Of a DNA stretch of 64,000 nucleotides, positions 1 through 7,954 are shown piece after piece. Both the position numbers and the translations under genes were made by a program. The DNA lies in NCBI RefSeq assembly GCF_025499605.1, contig NZ_JAFMVC010000026.1, positions 1 through 64,000 on the forward strand. Reading direction: 5' to 3'. Source of the stretch: Carboxylicivirga litoralis. GTDB taxonomy: Bacteria; Bacteroidota; Bacteroidia; Bacteroidales; Marinilabiliaceae. The number at the start of each line of letters is the position of its first letter. Positions within the stretch are counted from its first letter, which is position 1. Below the pieces are notes generated by a model. That model had not been told where the DNA came from and made no database searches. It was given only the letters and a program-made list of their open reading frames with translations.

Positions 1-59
1 GCGCCGAAACCCTTACCACCCTTGCCTTTTAGATGAACCGTTGTTCTCAAAAGCGGGTG

Positions 60-91
60 CAAAATAAGGGAGTATTTTTGGAAGAACCAAA
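60..91 (-). promoter_or_regulatory. Promoter-like element reading off the left edge
   Basis: On the minus strand a TTTG box (91-88) is followed after 21 bases by TTATTTTG (67-60), close to the Bacteroidota housekeeping pattern TTTG / TAnnTTTG but with one base too few inside the -7 box. The following sequence (GCACCCGCTTTTGAGAACAA) reads toward position 1 and resembles leaders of strongly expressed Bacteroidota units such as rRNA operons. The gene it would serve is outside the window, so this is an inference. Confidence 0.4.
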
Positions 92-450
92 TCGTAAGAC
101 AAAGTTTTTTGAGGCCTTTTTCCTTCGCTGTAGCTTAGGTACTGATTTGATGATGCTTGTGGCAGATGTTAAAATGTGTTATGAAGTAATTCCTCCACGA
201 AGATGCGATGAATACGAAAGGGCTTCTGTGTAGATGTGGTGCTTTGATGGTGTAAAAATGGCTGGTAAGGGGTAGCGTCGTACCTGAATCAGGGTAAACT
301 CATAGTAAAGTCATACTAAACTCGAAGTAAACTCATAGTAAATTCGATCGTAGTTGACTTTAATACGACTTAAATATGTATTAAATGTGGTGGAAGTGTG
401 GGTGTAGAACTTGAAGGGTAGAATGGTGGGGTGAAAGAATGAGAATGAAA
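92..450. other. Gene-less stretch at left edge
   Basis: I see no credible gene here. The short plus-strand frame at 33-233 has no recognisable domain and overlaps the promoter-like element. The stretch holds the 11-bp repeat array described separately. Confidence 0.5.
295..386. repeat. Array of ~11-bp units, copy 1 of a dispersed repeat
   Basis: TAAACTCATAG (295-305), TAAAGTCATAC, TAAACTCGAAG, TAAACTCATAG (328-338) and TAAATTCGATCG follow one another in an 11-12 bp rhythm. A shared tail follows, containing GTTGACTTTAATACG (352-366). A second copy with the same unit order and tail lies at 50488-50577. No coding frame explains it. Confidence 0.8.
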
Positions 451-472
451 AAGGCTCCCGGGTGGGAGCCTT
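451..472 (-). terminator. Rho-independent terminator of the HMA gene
   Basis: Stem AAGGCTCCC / GGGAGCCTT with a 4-base loop. Read on the minus strand it is followed by a T run (TTTTTCATTC) and lies about 30 bases after the stop of the minus-strand gene ending at 502. Confidence 0.85.
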
Positions 473-501
473 GGTATTAATTAAATCAATGTCATTAGCT
501 T

Positions 502-843
502 TTAATGATGATGTCCTTCACAACACTTCTTCTTTTGAGTCGAACTACACTCCTCATCTTTCTGTTCGTCCACTTCAAAACCTATTTTTTCAAAAGCCTT
601 AACCAGATTTTCTTTATTCGTTTTATCCTCGCGATACTTAACCGTTACTGTTTGCCCTTCGAAATCTACATTCAAATCCTTCACACCTTTCTCAAAAGGA
701 ATGTTCTTTGTTATTTTATTAACGCAGCTTTGGCAGTCCATTTCAACGTTGTAGGTTACCTCGCTTACCTTTTTATTTTTGTCGTCGGCATATGTATTTA
801 ATACAACCAATGCCATCACAATTAATACAATTACTTTTTTCAT
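502..843 (-). CDS. Exported heavy-metal-associated (HMA) domain protein
   Basis: 113-residue protein with an N-terminal signal sequence (residues 1-19) and one HMA/MerP-type ferredoxin-like domain (about 28-93). The metal-binding MDCQSC motif puts the two cysteines at 37 and 40. The C-terminal tail is rich in Cys and His (ECSS, KKCCEGHHH) and probably gives extra soft-metal ligands. HMA domains bind Cu(I), Zn or Hg; the export signal suggests a periplasmic chaperone or scavenger. The gene lies 21 bases after a TonB-dependent receptor on the same strand and ends in a clear terminator, so the two are probably co-transcribed. The metal identity is inferred, not shown. Confidence 0.85.
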   Translation of the reverse strand: MKKVIVLIVMALVVLNTYADDKNKKVSEVTYNVEMDCQSCVNKITKNIPFEKGVKDLNVDFEGQTVTVKYREDKTNKENLVKAFEKIGFEVDEQKDEECSSTQKKKCCEGHHH

Positions 844-864
844 GATTTATAATTTAAAATTTAA

Positions 865-3123
865 TTACTCTTCTCTGTCTATTGAAAAACGAAGACCAAA
901 ATAAAAACGTCGTCCCATTATTGGTCCCCAAATTAATGAACTATCAAAACTATCTCCGAACGGATCCTCTCCTGCTATTATTGGATCTTCCTGTTTAAAT
1001 CCACCAAGATTTTCAACGCCGGCATATATATTCCACTTTCGGAAATACTTTGTTATTTGCGTGTTGACGATTTGATAGGATTCAAAAGAATCAGGACGTT
1101 GATAATCGGGCTGGTTTGAAGCCGTTGATGGAACACGTCCTTTTCCATTAAACTGCGTAGTGAGATCAAATTGCCATTTTTTTAGCGGTGTCGAATAAGA
1201 TAAGTTCACCAGCCCTTTAGCTCTACTCATCAAAGGACGATCCCTTAGCTCTCCATCGTAAGTAACTTTCACATCGTTAAAACGCCATGCAGCCACCATG
1301 TCTAATCCACGCACCAGCTCATATTTACCTTCTATCTGATAATTATTGGCGTAAGATTTACCATCCAGATTATAAAAGGAGACAGCATCTACACTTTGAT
1401 CAATATCTGTAATCAGTTGATTTTGAAAATCGGTACGATAATACTCTGCATTCAAGGTTAATTCACGACCTGCAATGTTAATATACTGCGTAATGTTAGC
1501 TCCATAATTCCAGGCTTCCTCCTGGTCGATATCACTTGCAATATTAATTTGTCGTGAACTGGCTAGCAGATAACTATTTTCGGCCAGCACATTAGGCGTT
1601 CGATAGCCTTTACCTGCCGAAGCCCTTAAAATAGTATTTGGTGTAAGGTTATACTTGACGTGTAAACGAGGCGTTACCAATGTACCAAAATCATTATGAA
1701 AATCAATGCGACCACCGGCAATAACAGTCAACTTATCAGGTATATTATAAGTATACTGAAAGAAAGCTCCGGGAACAAACTCTTCCCGATTTAAATTCTG
1801 AACATCGCCCGGGTCTTGAAAATTCATCAATAATACTTCATCAAACTCATCAGATTGAAAACTTATTCCTGTACTAAACTTATTGTTTTCGTTCGAAATA
1901 AATGATTGAAAAATAAGGTTCGCATAAAATGAACGTTGTTCGGCATCATACTGCTTGCGACCATAAAAGGAATTCTGCTCATGGTAAGCATAGTTAGCCA
2001 CTAACGCCAGACTGGTGAAATCATCATCAAACACGTATCCTACTTTATAAAATCCTTCGTAACGCCGTGTATCAATATTGATTCCGTATATTTGATTGGC
2101 CCCACCAATGTTCTGATCAGCTGGCTTTGAACCATCAAACCCCATTTGACCACCCAAACGATTTTCATCTAACACCTTAAAACCAAATTGCGTGGTAAAA
2201 CCATTGTGGTTATTATAGCTCCAACGGTTCATCAGGTTTAATTGCTTTAACAACGGTTCATCTCTAAAACCGTCATTATTGTCATCGGTTTCGTTTTGGT
2301 CTTGCGAATAATGTGCTAAAATAGCTGTCGACCATTTATCGTTTAAATGGATCGAGCCATTGATATTGTTCTCCCATCGTCCGGTATGATTCCCCATCAC
2401 ATTCAGAAAAAACTTCTCTGAATTCTCAGGGCGCTTGTAATCAACATTAATCTGACCGGTTAATGCCTCATATCCATTGATAACCGTTGATGTCCCTTTT
2501 GAAATCTGAATTGACGACATCCAGGCGCCAGGAATATAGTTTAGACCATACAAAGTTGCTAAACCTCTGAAGTTTGGAATGTTCTCTGTCATCATTTGAA
2601 CATAATTGCCTGACAAGCCTAACAACTGAATTTGCTTTGCTCCTGTTGCAGCATCGGAATAGGACACATCAACCGAAGCATTGGTTTCGAAGCTTTCGCT
2701 CAGGTTACAACAGGCCGCCTTACAAAGCTCAGCCCCGGTAATGTTTACTTTAGTCATCGGATCAAGACGCGACATATGTGAACCAGCCTTTTTGCCGGCT
2801 ACTACCACCTCATCCAATTCATCACTTTGCAATACAACTTCAAAATATTCCTGTTCGCCAACCAATAATGTATCAGGTTTATACCCAATATAACTAATTA
2901 CCAGCTGCTGGTTACCTCTTTTCTGTTCAATTATAAAAGCTCCATTGAAGTCAGTAACAGTACCCGTTTGTGTATTGGCCCAATACACATTAGCTCCTAC
3001 CAAGCCAGTTAACTTATTCTTTTCTTTGGCCTTTACAACACCAGATATTTCCTTATTCGCCTGCGAGTAGGCCGAAATACCAGTAATAAACAATAGTATT
3101 AAAACTATAGAATTACGACTCAT
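865..3123 (-). CDS. TonB-dependent receptor, probable copper/heavy-metal type
   Basis: 752-residue outer-membrane receptor: signal peptide (1-20), CarboxypepD_reg-like domain (about 25-100), TonB-box-like DELDEVVVAG (101-110), plug domain (about 115-225) and a 22-strand-type barrel to the end. The plug contains a cysteine cluster, ELCKAACCN (Cys134, 138, 139), unusual for a sugar or siderophore receptor and consistent with a soft-metal substrate. It sits between a Cys/His-rich exported protein gene upstream and an HMA protein downstream, which supports metal uptake. It would be energised by TonB (two tonB genes lie at 10.4-12.1 kb). No SusD partner is present. Substrate is inferred from context. 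Confidence 0.85.
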   Translation of the reverse strand: MSRNSIVLILLFITGISAYSQANKEISGVVKAKEKNKLTGLVGANVYWANTQTGTVTDFNGAFIIEQKRGNQQLVISYIGYKPDTLLVGEQEYFEVVLQSDELDEVVVAGKKAGSHMSRLDPMTKVNITGAELCKAACCNLSESFETNASVDVSYSDAATGAKQIQLLGLSGNYVQMMTENIPNFRGLATLYGLNYIPGAWMSSIQISKGTSTVINGYEALTGQINVDYKRPENSEKFFLNVMGNHTGRWENNINGSIHLNDKWSTAILAHYSQDQNETDDNNDGFRDEPLLKQLNLMNRWSYNNHNGFTTQFGFKVLDENRLGGQMGFDGSKPADQNIGGANQIYGINIDTRRYEGFYKVGYVFDDDFTSLALVANYAYHEQNSFYGRKQYDAEQRSFYANLIFQSFISNENNKFSTGISFQSDEFDEVLLMNFQDPGDVQNLNREEFVPGAFFQYTYNIPDKLTVIAGGRIDFHNDFGTLVTPRLHVKYNLTPNTILRASAGKGYRTPNVLAENSYLLASSRQINIASDIDQEEAWNYGANITQYINIAGRELTLNAEYYRTDFQNQLITDIDQSVDAVSFYNLDGKSYANNYQIEGKYELVRGLDMVAAWRFNDVKVTYDGELRDRPLMSRAKGLVNLSYSTPLKKWQFDLTTQFNGKGRVPSTASNQPDYQRPDSFESYQIVNTQITKYFRKWNIYAGVENLGGFKQEDPIIAGEDPFGDSFDSSLIWGPIMGRRFYFGLRFSIDREE

Positions 3124-3143
3124 CTTTAAATGATTTTAAATCG

Positions 3144-3163
3144 CTACAGGTTGATGCCTGTAG
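3144..3163. promoter_or_regulatory. Perfect inverted repeat in the receptor leader
   Basis: CTACAGG-N6-CCTGTAG, two perfect 7-bp arms, 21 bases upstream of the receptor start codon at 3123. It has no T run, so it is better explained as an operator or leader hairpin than as a terminator. The binding factor is unknown. Confidence 0.55.
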
Positions 3164-3388
3164 AAACACACTTTAATTTAAAAGAAAACTTATGCCGATG
3201 ACGAATCAAATGCGAAAGCTATCACACGATTCACTTCATTCGAGCGGTGATTCTGTTTCGGCATTTAACCAATGCGACAAGCAAAAATCCTATCAATCAT
3301 TTTGTTACACATTTGGTTTTAAAACAGAGGTAGGTCGATGCAGCTCAAACTCAACATGTAGTTTAAGATGTCATCAACAGATTTAAAA

Positions 3389-3856
3389 TCATAAAAGAAA
3401 AACGCAGTTCAGCTCTGGCGAGGGCTCGTCAGGAATTTTCTGAAGCACGTCTAAATAAAGTTGTGTTGGTAATGTAATATCAGACGCCCAATGGGACACT
3501 AAAGTCGTATGTGAAAACAAATCGACCGAAGCTGCCTCAATCTTGAATTTAACTTGAGCGGTCTGTCCTTCGATGGAAGCCTTTTTAAACTGATGCTGGC
3601 AGCTTTCGTCCTGATGTTGATTGTGAACATGTTGTCCCGATAACTCTTGACATGATTGACATGCACTATTGACACATGAACAATTATCACAAGCATGGTG
3701 ATGCTCATGAGCTGTTGTGATGATCCTGGTAATGGTTTCATTTTCATCACAACCATTGCAATGATGTTGAAATATATGAACCCCCAAAACAGATGGCAAT
3801 ATGGCCATCATTAAGAAAATGCTCACTGCTTTATATTTCAGCTTAAAAGATTTCAT
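3389..3856 (-). CDS. Cys/His-rich exported small protein of the metal cluster
   Basis: 155 residues from the ATG at 3856. The open frame continues to a TTG at 3904, but the ATG start directly precedes a basic then hydrophobic signal segment (MKSFKLKYKAVSIFLMMA), so I prefer it. After it comes HHCNGCDE, a stretch very rich in His and Cys (HEHHHACDNCSC, CQSC), and a C-terminal PDEPSPE segment. The pattern resembles the small HYC_CC_PP family proteins found beside copper-type TonB receptors in Bacteroidota; that assignment is from memory. A metal-binding role in the periplasm or outer membrane is likely. It is first in a minus-strand series with the receptor and the HMA protein, though a 265-base gap separates it from the receptor. 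Confidence 0.7.
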   Translation of the reverse strand: MKSFKLKYKAVSIFLMMAILPSVLGVHIFQHHCNGCDENETITRIITTAHEHHHACDNCSCVNSACQSCQELSGQHVHNQHQDESCQHQFKKASIEGQTAQVKFKIEAASVDLFSHTTLVSHWASDITLPTQLYLDVLQKIPDEPSPELNCVFLL

Positions 3857-3919
3857 CGCCCACAAAGGAAACAAATCTCTTACATCCTCGCAAAATTTTA
3901 ACAACTGATTTACATCACG

Positions 3920-4957
3920 CTACTCAGCAGATTCGCCATCCCAACCACTAATTCGTGCTAAAATCCACCACATTGCATAAGCCTTTCGATTTGAAGTAAT
4001 GTGTTGTTCGGTATGCGAACCAAATTCAACATCTCCGCCTGGCGCATGTTTATTTTCGTAGTAATGAACACCTAATTGATGTGCATTTTGCCAATCTTTA
4101 TAAAAATTACCATCATACGCCGTTGAACTACCATCATCGCCGGCATCTTCCCAGTAATTATCTTCCATGCAATGCGTATCAATACTATAGTAATCGAGGC
4201 ACATGTAATTATTAGCATTGCAATAATCAGTAATCAGCTTAGCTTGTTCTTTAGGATTACCATCTCCAGTGTTAGAACCCCTGTTAGCATGTCCTGTCAT
4301 AAATATAAAAACCACTGCATTTTTGCGCAGGCCATCTCCATCACCAATCTTTGAGCCTCCAACACCATATTCATCAATTAAGGTTTTCATGCCGGGTAAA
4401 TAATTGCCCTCAACATCGTGACCTGCAATGTTGCACCACGACCACATCACCACATTTACATCTGCATTATCTTTATCATCCAGATAATTACGAGTAGCTT
4501 GTATAAAAGCTGTTTCATCGCGACTAAGATCAACTGCTCTTTTCCCTGGTTCAGCATAGTTTTCTAAGGTACAATCATCAAAATCAAGTTTATTTTCTTC
4601 CGGAGCATCAATTGTGATGGCAAATAATTCTGCATCTCCATCTTTATAATCAGGTAATCCATATAAACCACGGCTAACATGCGTTCCATGCGAAGTATGC
4701 TGATAGGCAATGTGCAGATTCTGACGAGCTATATCAATGTATTTTTGTGGAATCGAACGTAGAACATCCTCTTTCGCAACGGAGAAGTCTGCAACAAACA
4801 GGGTTCCTTCAATTTCTTTAACAGCAAATGACTCTTCAACTACTTCTTCCGTAATTTCACTTTGTTGCTTTTCAGGCTCACTCTTATCATCACTACTACA
4901 AGCACCTAAGAACGCCACTACTTCTAACATAAACACACTTACCAATATCATTTTCAT
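3920..4957 (-). CDS. Lipoprotein of unknown function with HTSHGT motif
   Basis: 345 residues from the ATG at 4957. A longer frame to 5005 would add residues before the signal sequence and intrude into the divergent promoter region. A type II signal with lipobox FLGAC (Cys20) is followed by an acidic linker (SSDDKSEPEK), typical of Bacteroidota surface lipoproteins. The mature domain has conserved-looking elements AYQHTSHGTHVSRG, VVMWSWCNIAGHD, FMTGHANRG and a C-terminal MWWILARISGWDG. The Ser/Gly/Asp/His distribution is loosely reminiscent of SGNH-like hydrolases, but I cannot identify the family. It is transcribed divergently from the ATP-grasp gene. Confidence 0.7.
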   Translation of the reverse strand: MKMILVSVFMLEVVAFLGACSSDDKSEPEKQQSEITEEVVEESFAVKEIEGTLFVADFSVAKEDVLRSIPQKYIDIARQNLHIAYQHTSHGTHVSRGLYGLPDYKDGDAELFAITIDAPEENKLDFDDCTLENYAEPGKRAVDLSRDETAFIQATRNYLDDKDNADVNVVMWSWCNIAGHDVEGNYLPGMKTLIDEYGVGGSKIGDGDGLRKNAVVFIFMTGHANRGSNTGDGNPKEQAKLITDYCNANNYMCLDYYSIDTHCMEDNYWEDAGDDGSSTAYDGNFYKDWQNAHQLGVHYYENKHAPGGDVEFGSHTEQHITSNRKAYAMWWILARISGWDGESAE

Positions 4958-5035
4958 AATTATACGATTTTTGGAGAAGATATTTAAGAAATGATCAATA
5001 GTCAAGAGTGCAATAGAACATTCGGCAATTACAAC

Positions 5036-5043
5036 TACTTTTG
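5036..5043 (+). promoter_or_regulatory. TAnnTTTG -7 box directly before the ATP-grasp start
   Basis: TACTTTTG matches the Bacteroidota -7 consensus and ends only four bases before the ATG at 5048, so a transcript from it would have little or no leader. No clear -33 box is visible. Confidence 0.4.
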
Positions 5044-5047
5044 CCCT

Positions 5048-6235
5048 ATGGCAAATTTGTTCGTTTATAACCCTACCTGCGACATGGCAGTGGAGAATGG
5101 CACCAATAGTTTTATGCCTTCCCGGTTTCTGTCAAAATTTGAAAGCGACATAAGTCCGCTAATGGCTTTGTTAGCCAACGAAGAGAATTATATACTGAAC
5201 GAAAATCCAATTTCGGAATCTTTTATCGAGTTTTGGAAAAAAAATGGCATTCCACTTCCTACTTTCATTAAAACTAATGAGCTTAGTAATATATCAGCTG
5301 ATAATATCATCCCCTGGGGGTGGAGCCAGGTGATTGTGGCCAAATTTGCGAAGCAGCTTAACACAGACAAGCAACCACCTATTTTTTTTGAGGGAAATGA
5401 TTACAGGAATTTCTTTAGCCGGCAAACAAGCCTTCAGCTTTGTGTAGAATTATGCAAAAGAAAGCTACCCGCGTTTGTTTCAATTCCTACATTACCGCAA
5501 ACTATTTCGAGTTATTCAGATGTTCATACTTTATTTAGCCATCACCCTGATGGTATAGTATTAAAAACGCTGTGGAGCTCGTCGGGAAGAGGCCTTACTT
5601 TTATCAGAAATAACAAGCAACTGCAAAATGCAGGCAATTGGATAAATGCCCAACTTAAAAAGCATGGCTCTTTAATTATTGAACCCATTTATAATAAAGT
5701 ACAAGATGCGTCGTTACAATTCAACATTACAAAGTCCGGCGATTACGAATTCTTAGGGCTGAACTATTTTGATGCCGATCAACAAGGTCATTTTAACAAA
5801 GAATACTTTCATATCCCCGAGCAAATAATTGAACAACTGCCTTCGAACGATGCATGGATTAACCAAACTGCAAATTTCATAATTGAGAGCATGCAAACCT
5901 TAAAGCTTCATAAAAATTATTTTGGCCCAATAGGGATTGATGTCATGTTTATTAAAAGCGAAACTGGAGACATTAAATTCTATCCTTTGGTCGAGGCCAA
6001 CTTAAGATGCAATATGGGGCTTATTAACCTTCACCTTAAAAAAAGAATTGCGGCCAAGACTTCAGGAACCTGGCAAATCGACCAATTCAAGGAAGGTGAA
6101 GCTCCTGCATTTTACGATGCTCAAACAACTAAACATCCGTTAATCATTAAAAACGGAAAAATCACTAAAGGTTTTTTTCCATTAACGCCGTTCGAAAACA
6201 ACACCCGATTTGCCGCCTGGGGCATCGTTTATTAA
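5048..6235 (+). CDS. ATP-grasp-like protein of unknown substrate
   Basis: 395 residues from the ATG at 5048; a longer frame from 4991 would overlap the divergent lipoprotein gene's promoter. The start MANLFVYNPTCDMAVENG and the central VLKTLWSSSGRGLTFI (glycine-rich nucleotide-binding hairpin) are followed by LIIEPIYNKVQDASLQF and, near the C-terminus, a metal-binding-type segment FYPLVEANLRCNMGL. Both agree with an ATP-grasp fold (ATP-dependent carboxylate-amine ligase). Length fits a stand-alone ligase. It precedes the GH1 gene by 45 bases on the same strand, but no pathway link is evident. Substrate unknown; fold call is moderate. Confidence 0.65.
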   Translation: MANLFVYNPTCDMAVENGTNSFMPSRFLSKFESDISPLMALLANEENYILNENPISESFIEFWKKNGIPLPTFIKTNELSNISADNIIPWGWSQVIVAKFAKQLNTDKQPPIFFEGNDYRNFFSRQTSLQLCVELCKRKLPAFVSIPTLPQTISSYSDVHTLFSHHPDGIVLKTLWSSSGRGLTFIRNNKQLQNAGNWINAQLKKHGSLIIEPIYNKVQDASLQFNITKSGDYEFLGLNYFDADQQGHFNKEYFHIPEQIIEQLPSNDAWINQTANFIIESMQTLKLHKNYFGPIGIDVMFIKSETGDIKFYPLVEANLRCNMGLINLHLKKRIAAKTSGTWQIDQFKEGEAPAFYDAQTTKHPLIIKNGKITKGFFPLTPFENNTRFAAWGIVY

Positions 6236-6249
6236 CTACTACTTAACAG

Positions 6250-6276
6250 TAACTTTGCATTCACCATTTACCTTTG
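6250..6276 (+). promoter_or_regulatory. Two TAnnTTTG boxes before the GH1 gene
   Basis: TAACTTTG (6250-6257) and TACCTTTG (6269-6276) both match the -7 consensus between the stop at 6235 and the ATG at 6281. The second box ends four bases before the start codon, the same arrangement as at the neighbouring ATP-grasp gene. Confidence 0.4.
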
Positions 6277-6280
6277 CTTC

Positions 6281-7630
6281 ATGTTTAAACGTGAGCAATT
6301 TGGCGATAACTTCAAGTGGGGCGTCACCATTAGTGCTTTTCAGAATGAAGGCGCTGCAAAAGCAGACGGGAAAGGTCCTTCCATATGGGATACCTTCACC
6401 GATAAGCCCGATAATATTAATAACGGCGATATTATTGGTGAAGCATCTGATTTTTACAATCGATATGAAGAAGACATAACTCTGGCCAGACAACTAGGCA
6501 TGGATGTTTTTCGTTTTTCGATTAGCTGGGCAAGAATATTGCCTTACGGAAGAGGCAAAATCAACCAGGCCGGTATTGATTTTTACCATCGTGTTATTGA
6601 TTGCTGCCTCAACAATAATTTAACACCCTACATCACTTTATATCATTGGGATTTACCTCAGGCCCTTGAAGACAAAGGAGGCTGGACCAATCGCGAAATA
6701 ATCGACTGGTTTATTGATTACGTTGAGATTTGCACAAAAGCCTTTGGTGATAAAGTATACAATTGGATAGTGATGAATGAACCCATGAGTTTTACCGGCC
6801 TTGGTTACTTTATGGGTTACCATGCTCCTTCGCGTAAGGGTATCAACCATTTTTTAAAAGCTGCCCATTATACTGTTTTGTGCATGGCACAGGGCGGAGC
6901 CAAAATCCGAAGTTTACAGCCTCAAGCTAATATAGGCGTAGCTTTGTCATGCTCATACATCAAGCCTGTTAACCAGCTCCCTAAACACCGACGCGCTGCT
7001 AAGCGCATCGAGGCCATGCTTAATCGTTTTTATCTGGAACCATTATTAGGCCTTGGTTACCCAAGCGATGTGATGCCAGCATTAAAAATCATTAAGTCAT
7101 TTTTTAAGAATGGTGATGAACAGCTAATGGCATTCGATTTTGATTTTATTGGCATACAATATTATTTCCGTGTGGTGGCCAGGCATAGTCTGACGCCGCC
7201 CGTTCTTTTTGCCAACGAAATACCGCCGACAGTGCGAAAGGCCAATCTAAACACCATGAACCTGGACGTTTACCCCAAAGGATTATATAAATTGTTGAAA
7301 TTTTACAGCTCTTATCCACAAATAAAAAAGCTGATAATAAGCGAGAGTGGTGTTTGTTACCCCGACTTTTTGGTGAAAGACCACGTTTATGATGTTCGAC
7401 GCATGAAGTACCACCAGAAAATGCTCAAACAAGTTCGTAAAGCACAGGATAAAGGCATCCACGTCACTGGCTATTTTGTATGGACCCTGGTTGATAATTT
7501 TGAATGGAAAGAAGGCTTTGAACCCCGATTTGGTTTGGTACATGTTGATTTTGAAACACAAGAGCGCACCATTAAGTATTCGGGCCAGTGGTTTCAAAGT
7601 TTTTTAACTAAAAAAGCCTCCAAAAAATAA
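6281..7630 (+). CDS. GH1 family beta-glucosidase
   Basis: 449 residues, normal length for glycoside hydrolase family 1. The FKWGVTISAFQNEGA start, LYHWDLPQAL, the acid/base motif NEP (Glu167 in VMNEPMS) and the nucleophile in ISESG (Glu355; family usual form is TENG) are all present, as is the C-terminal substrate-binding stretch WTLVDNFEWKEGF. The enzyme hydrolyses beta-linked glucosides, galactosides or related disaccharides with retention. No signal peptide is seen, so it should be cytoplasmic and act on imported oligosaccharides. It stands apart from the SusCD loci of this window. Exact sugar specificity cannot be read from the sequence. Confidence 0.93.
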   Translation: MFKREQFGDNFKWGVTISAFQNEGAAKADGKGPSIWDTFTDKPDNINNGDIIGEASDFYNRYEEDITLARQLGMDVFRFSISWARILPYGRGKINQAGIDFYHRVIDCCLNNNLTPYITLYHWDLPQALEDKGGWTNREIIDWFIDYVEICTKAFGDKVYNWIVMNEPMSFTGLGYFMGYHAPSRKGINHFLKAAHYTVLCMAQGGAKIRSLQPQANIGVALSCSYIKPVNQLPKHRRAAKRIEAMLNRFYLEPLLGLGYPSDVMPALKIIKSFFKNGDEQLMAFDFDFIGIQYYFRVVARHSLTPPVLFANEIPPTVRKANLNTMNLDVYPKGLYKLLKFYSSYPQIKKLIISESGVCYPDFLVKDHVYDVRRMKYHQKMLKQVRKAQDKGIHVTGYFVWTLVDNFEWKEGFEPRFGLVHVDFETQERTIKYSGQWFQSFLTKKASKK

Positions 7631-7638
7631 TGGAGGCT
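7611..7638 (-). terminator. Terminator of the Cse60-like gene inside the GH1 3' end
   Basis: GCCTCC (7616-7621) pairs with GGAGGC (7632-7637). Read on the minus strand the stem is followed by TTTTTT, fitting the gene ending at 7662. The loop contains the GH1 stop codon, so the two convergent genes share this sequence. Confidence 0.75.
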
Positions 7639-7661
7639 CCTATCTGTAAATTCACACTGTA

Positions 7662-7853
7662 TTATTTCTTAAAAAGCAAGAGTGCCGAATAAGTGGCTAC
7701 TCCCTGATCGGAATGACCACTGAACTTGACATCAATCAAATTCTCAGTGGTAATGCCTTCTTTTTCGATAAACTCATTAATTTGTGCATCCAACGACTGG
7801 TCAAAATCATCTGTCCCTGTATATTGAAAATGCTTTGTCAAAATATTACTCAT
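7662..7853 (-). CDS. Cse60-like small protein
   Basis: 63 residues, soluble, with no signal peptide. The pattern (DDFDQSLDAQINEFIEKEG, then LIDVKFSGHSD and a C-terminal YSALLLFKK) resembles the short Cse60 family first named from Bacillus sporulation genes but widespread in non-sporulating bacteria. The fold is likely a small alpha/beta domain; no biochemical role is established. It is monocistronic: its own terminator follows and the next minus-strand gene lies upstream across a 101-base gap. Confidence 0.65.
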   Translation of the reverse strand: MSNILTKHFQYTGTDDFDQSLDAQINEFIEKEGITTENLIDVKFSGHSDQGVATYSALLLFKK

Positions 7854-7954
7854 AACACCTAGTTTTTAAATTCTACATCATTTTCCTTCTCCTACGTTAG
7901 AGTGCTATTTAAGATACAAAAACATTTTCATTTTTTGACGAAAAGCCCAATTAC

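Noticed and set aside
33-233. 66-codon plus-strand frame at the left edge
   Set aside because: No domain or signal; it overlaps a minus-strand promoter-like element and has no promoter of its own.
505-801. 98-codon plus-strand frame
   Set aside because: Exactly antisense to the HMA protein gene, whose domain is clear; a shadow frame.
3192-3386. 64-codon frame between the receptor and the Cys/His-rich gene
   Set aside because: No family resemblance, no ribosome-binding or promoter context, and low-complexity product.
3857-3904. N-terminal extension of the Cys/His-rich protein
   Set aside because: It would start at TTG and place residues before the signal sequence; the ATG at 3856 fits better.
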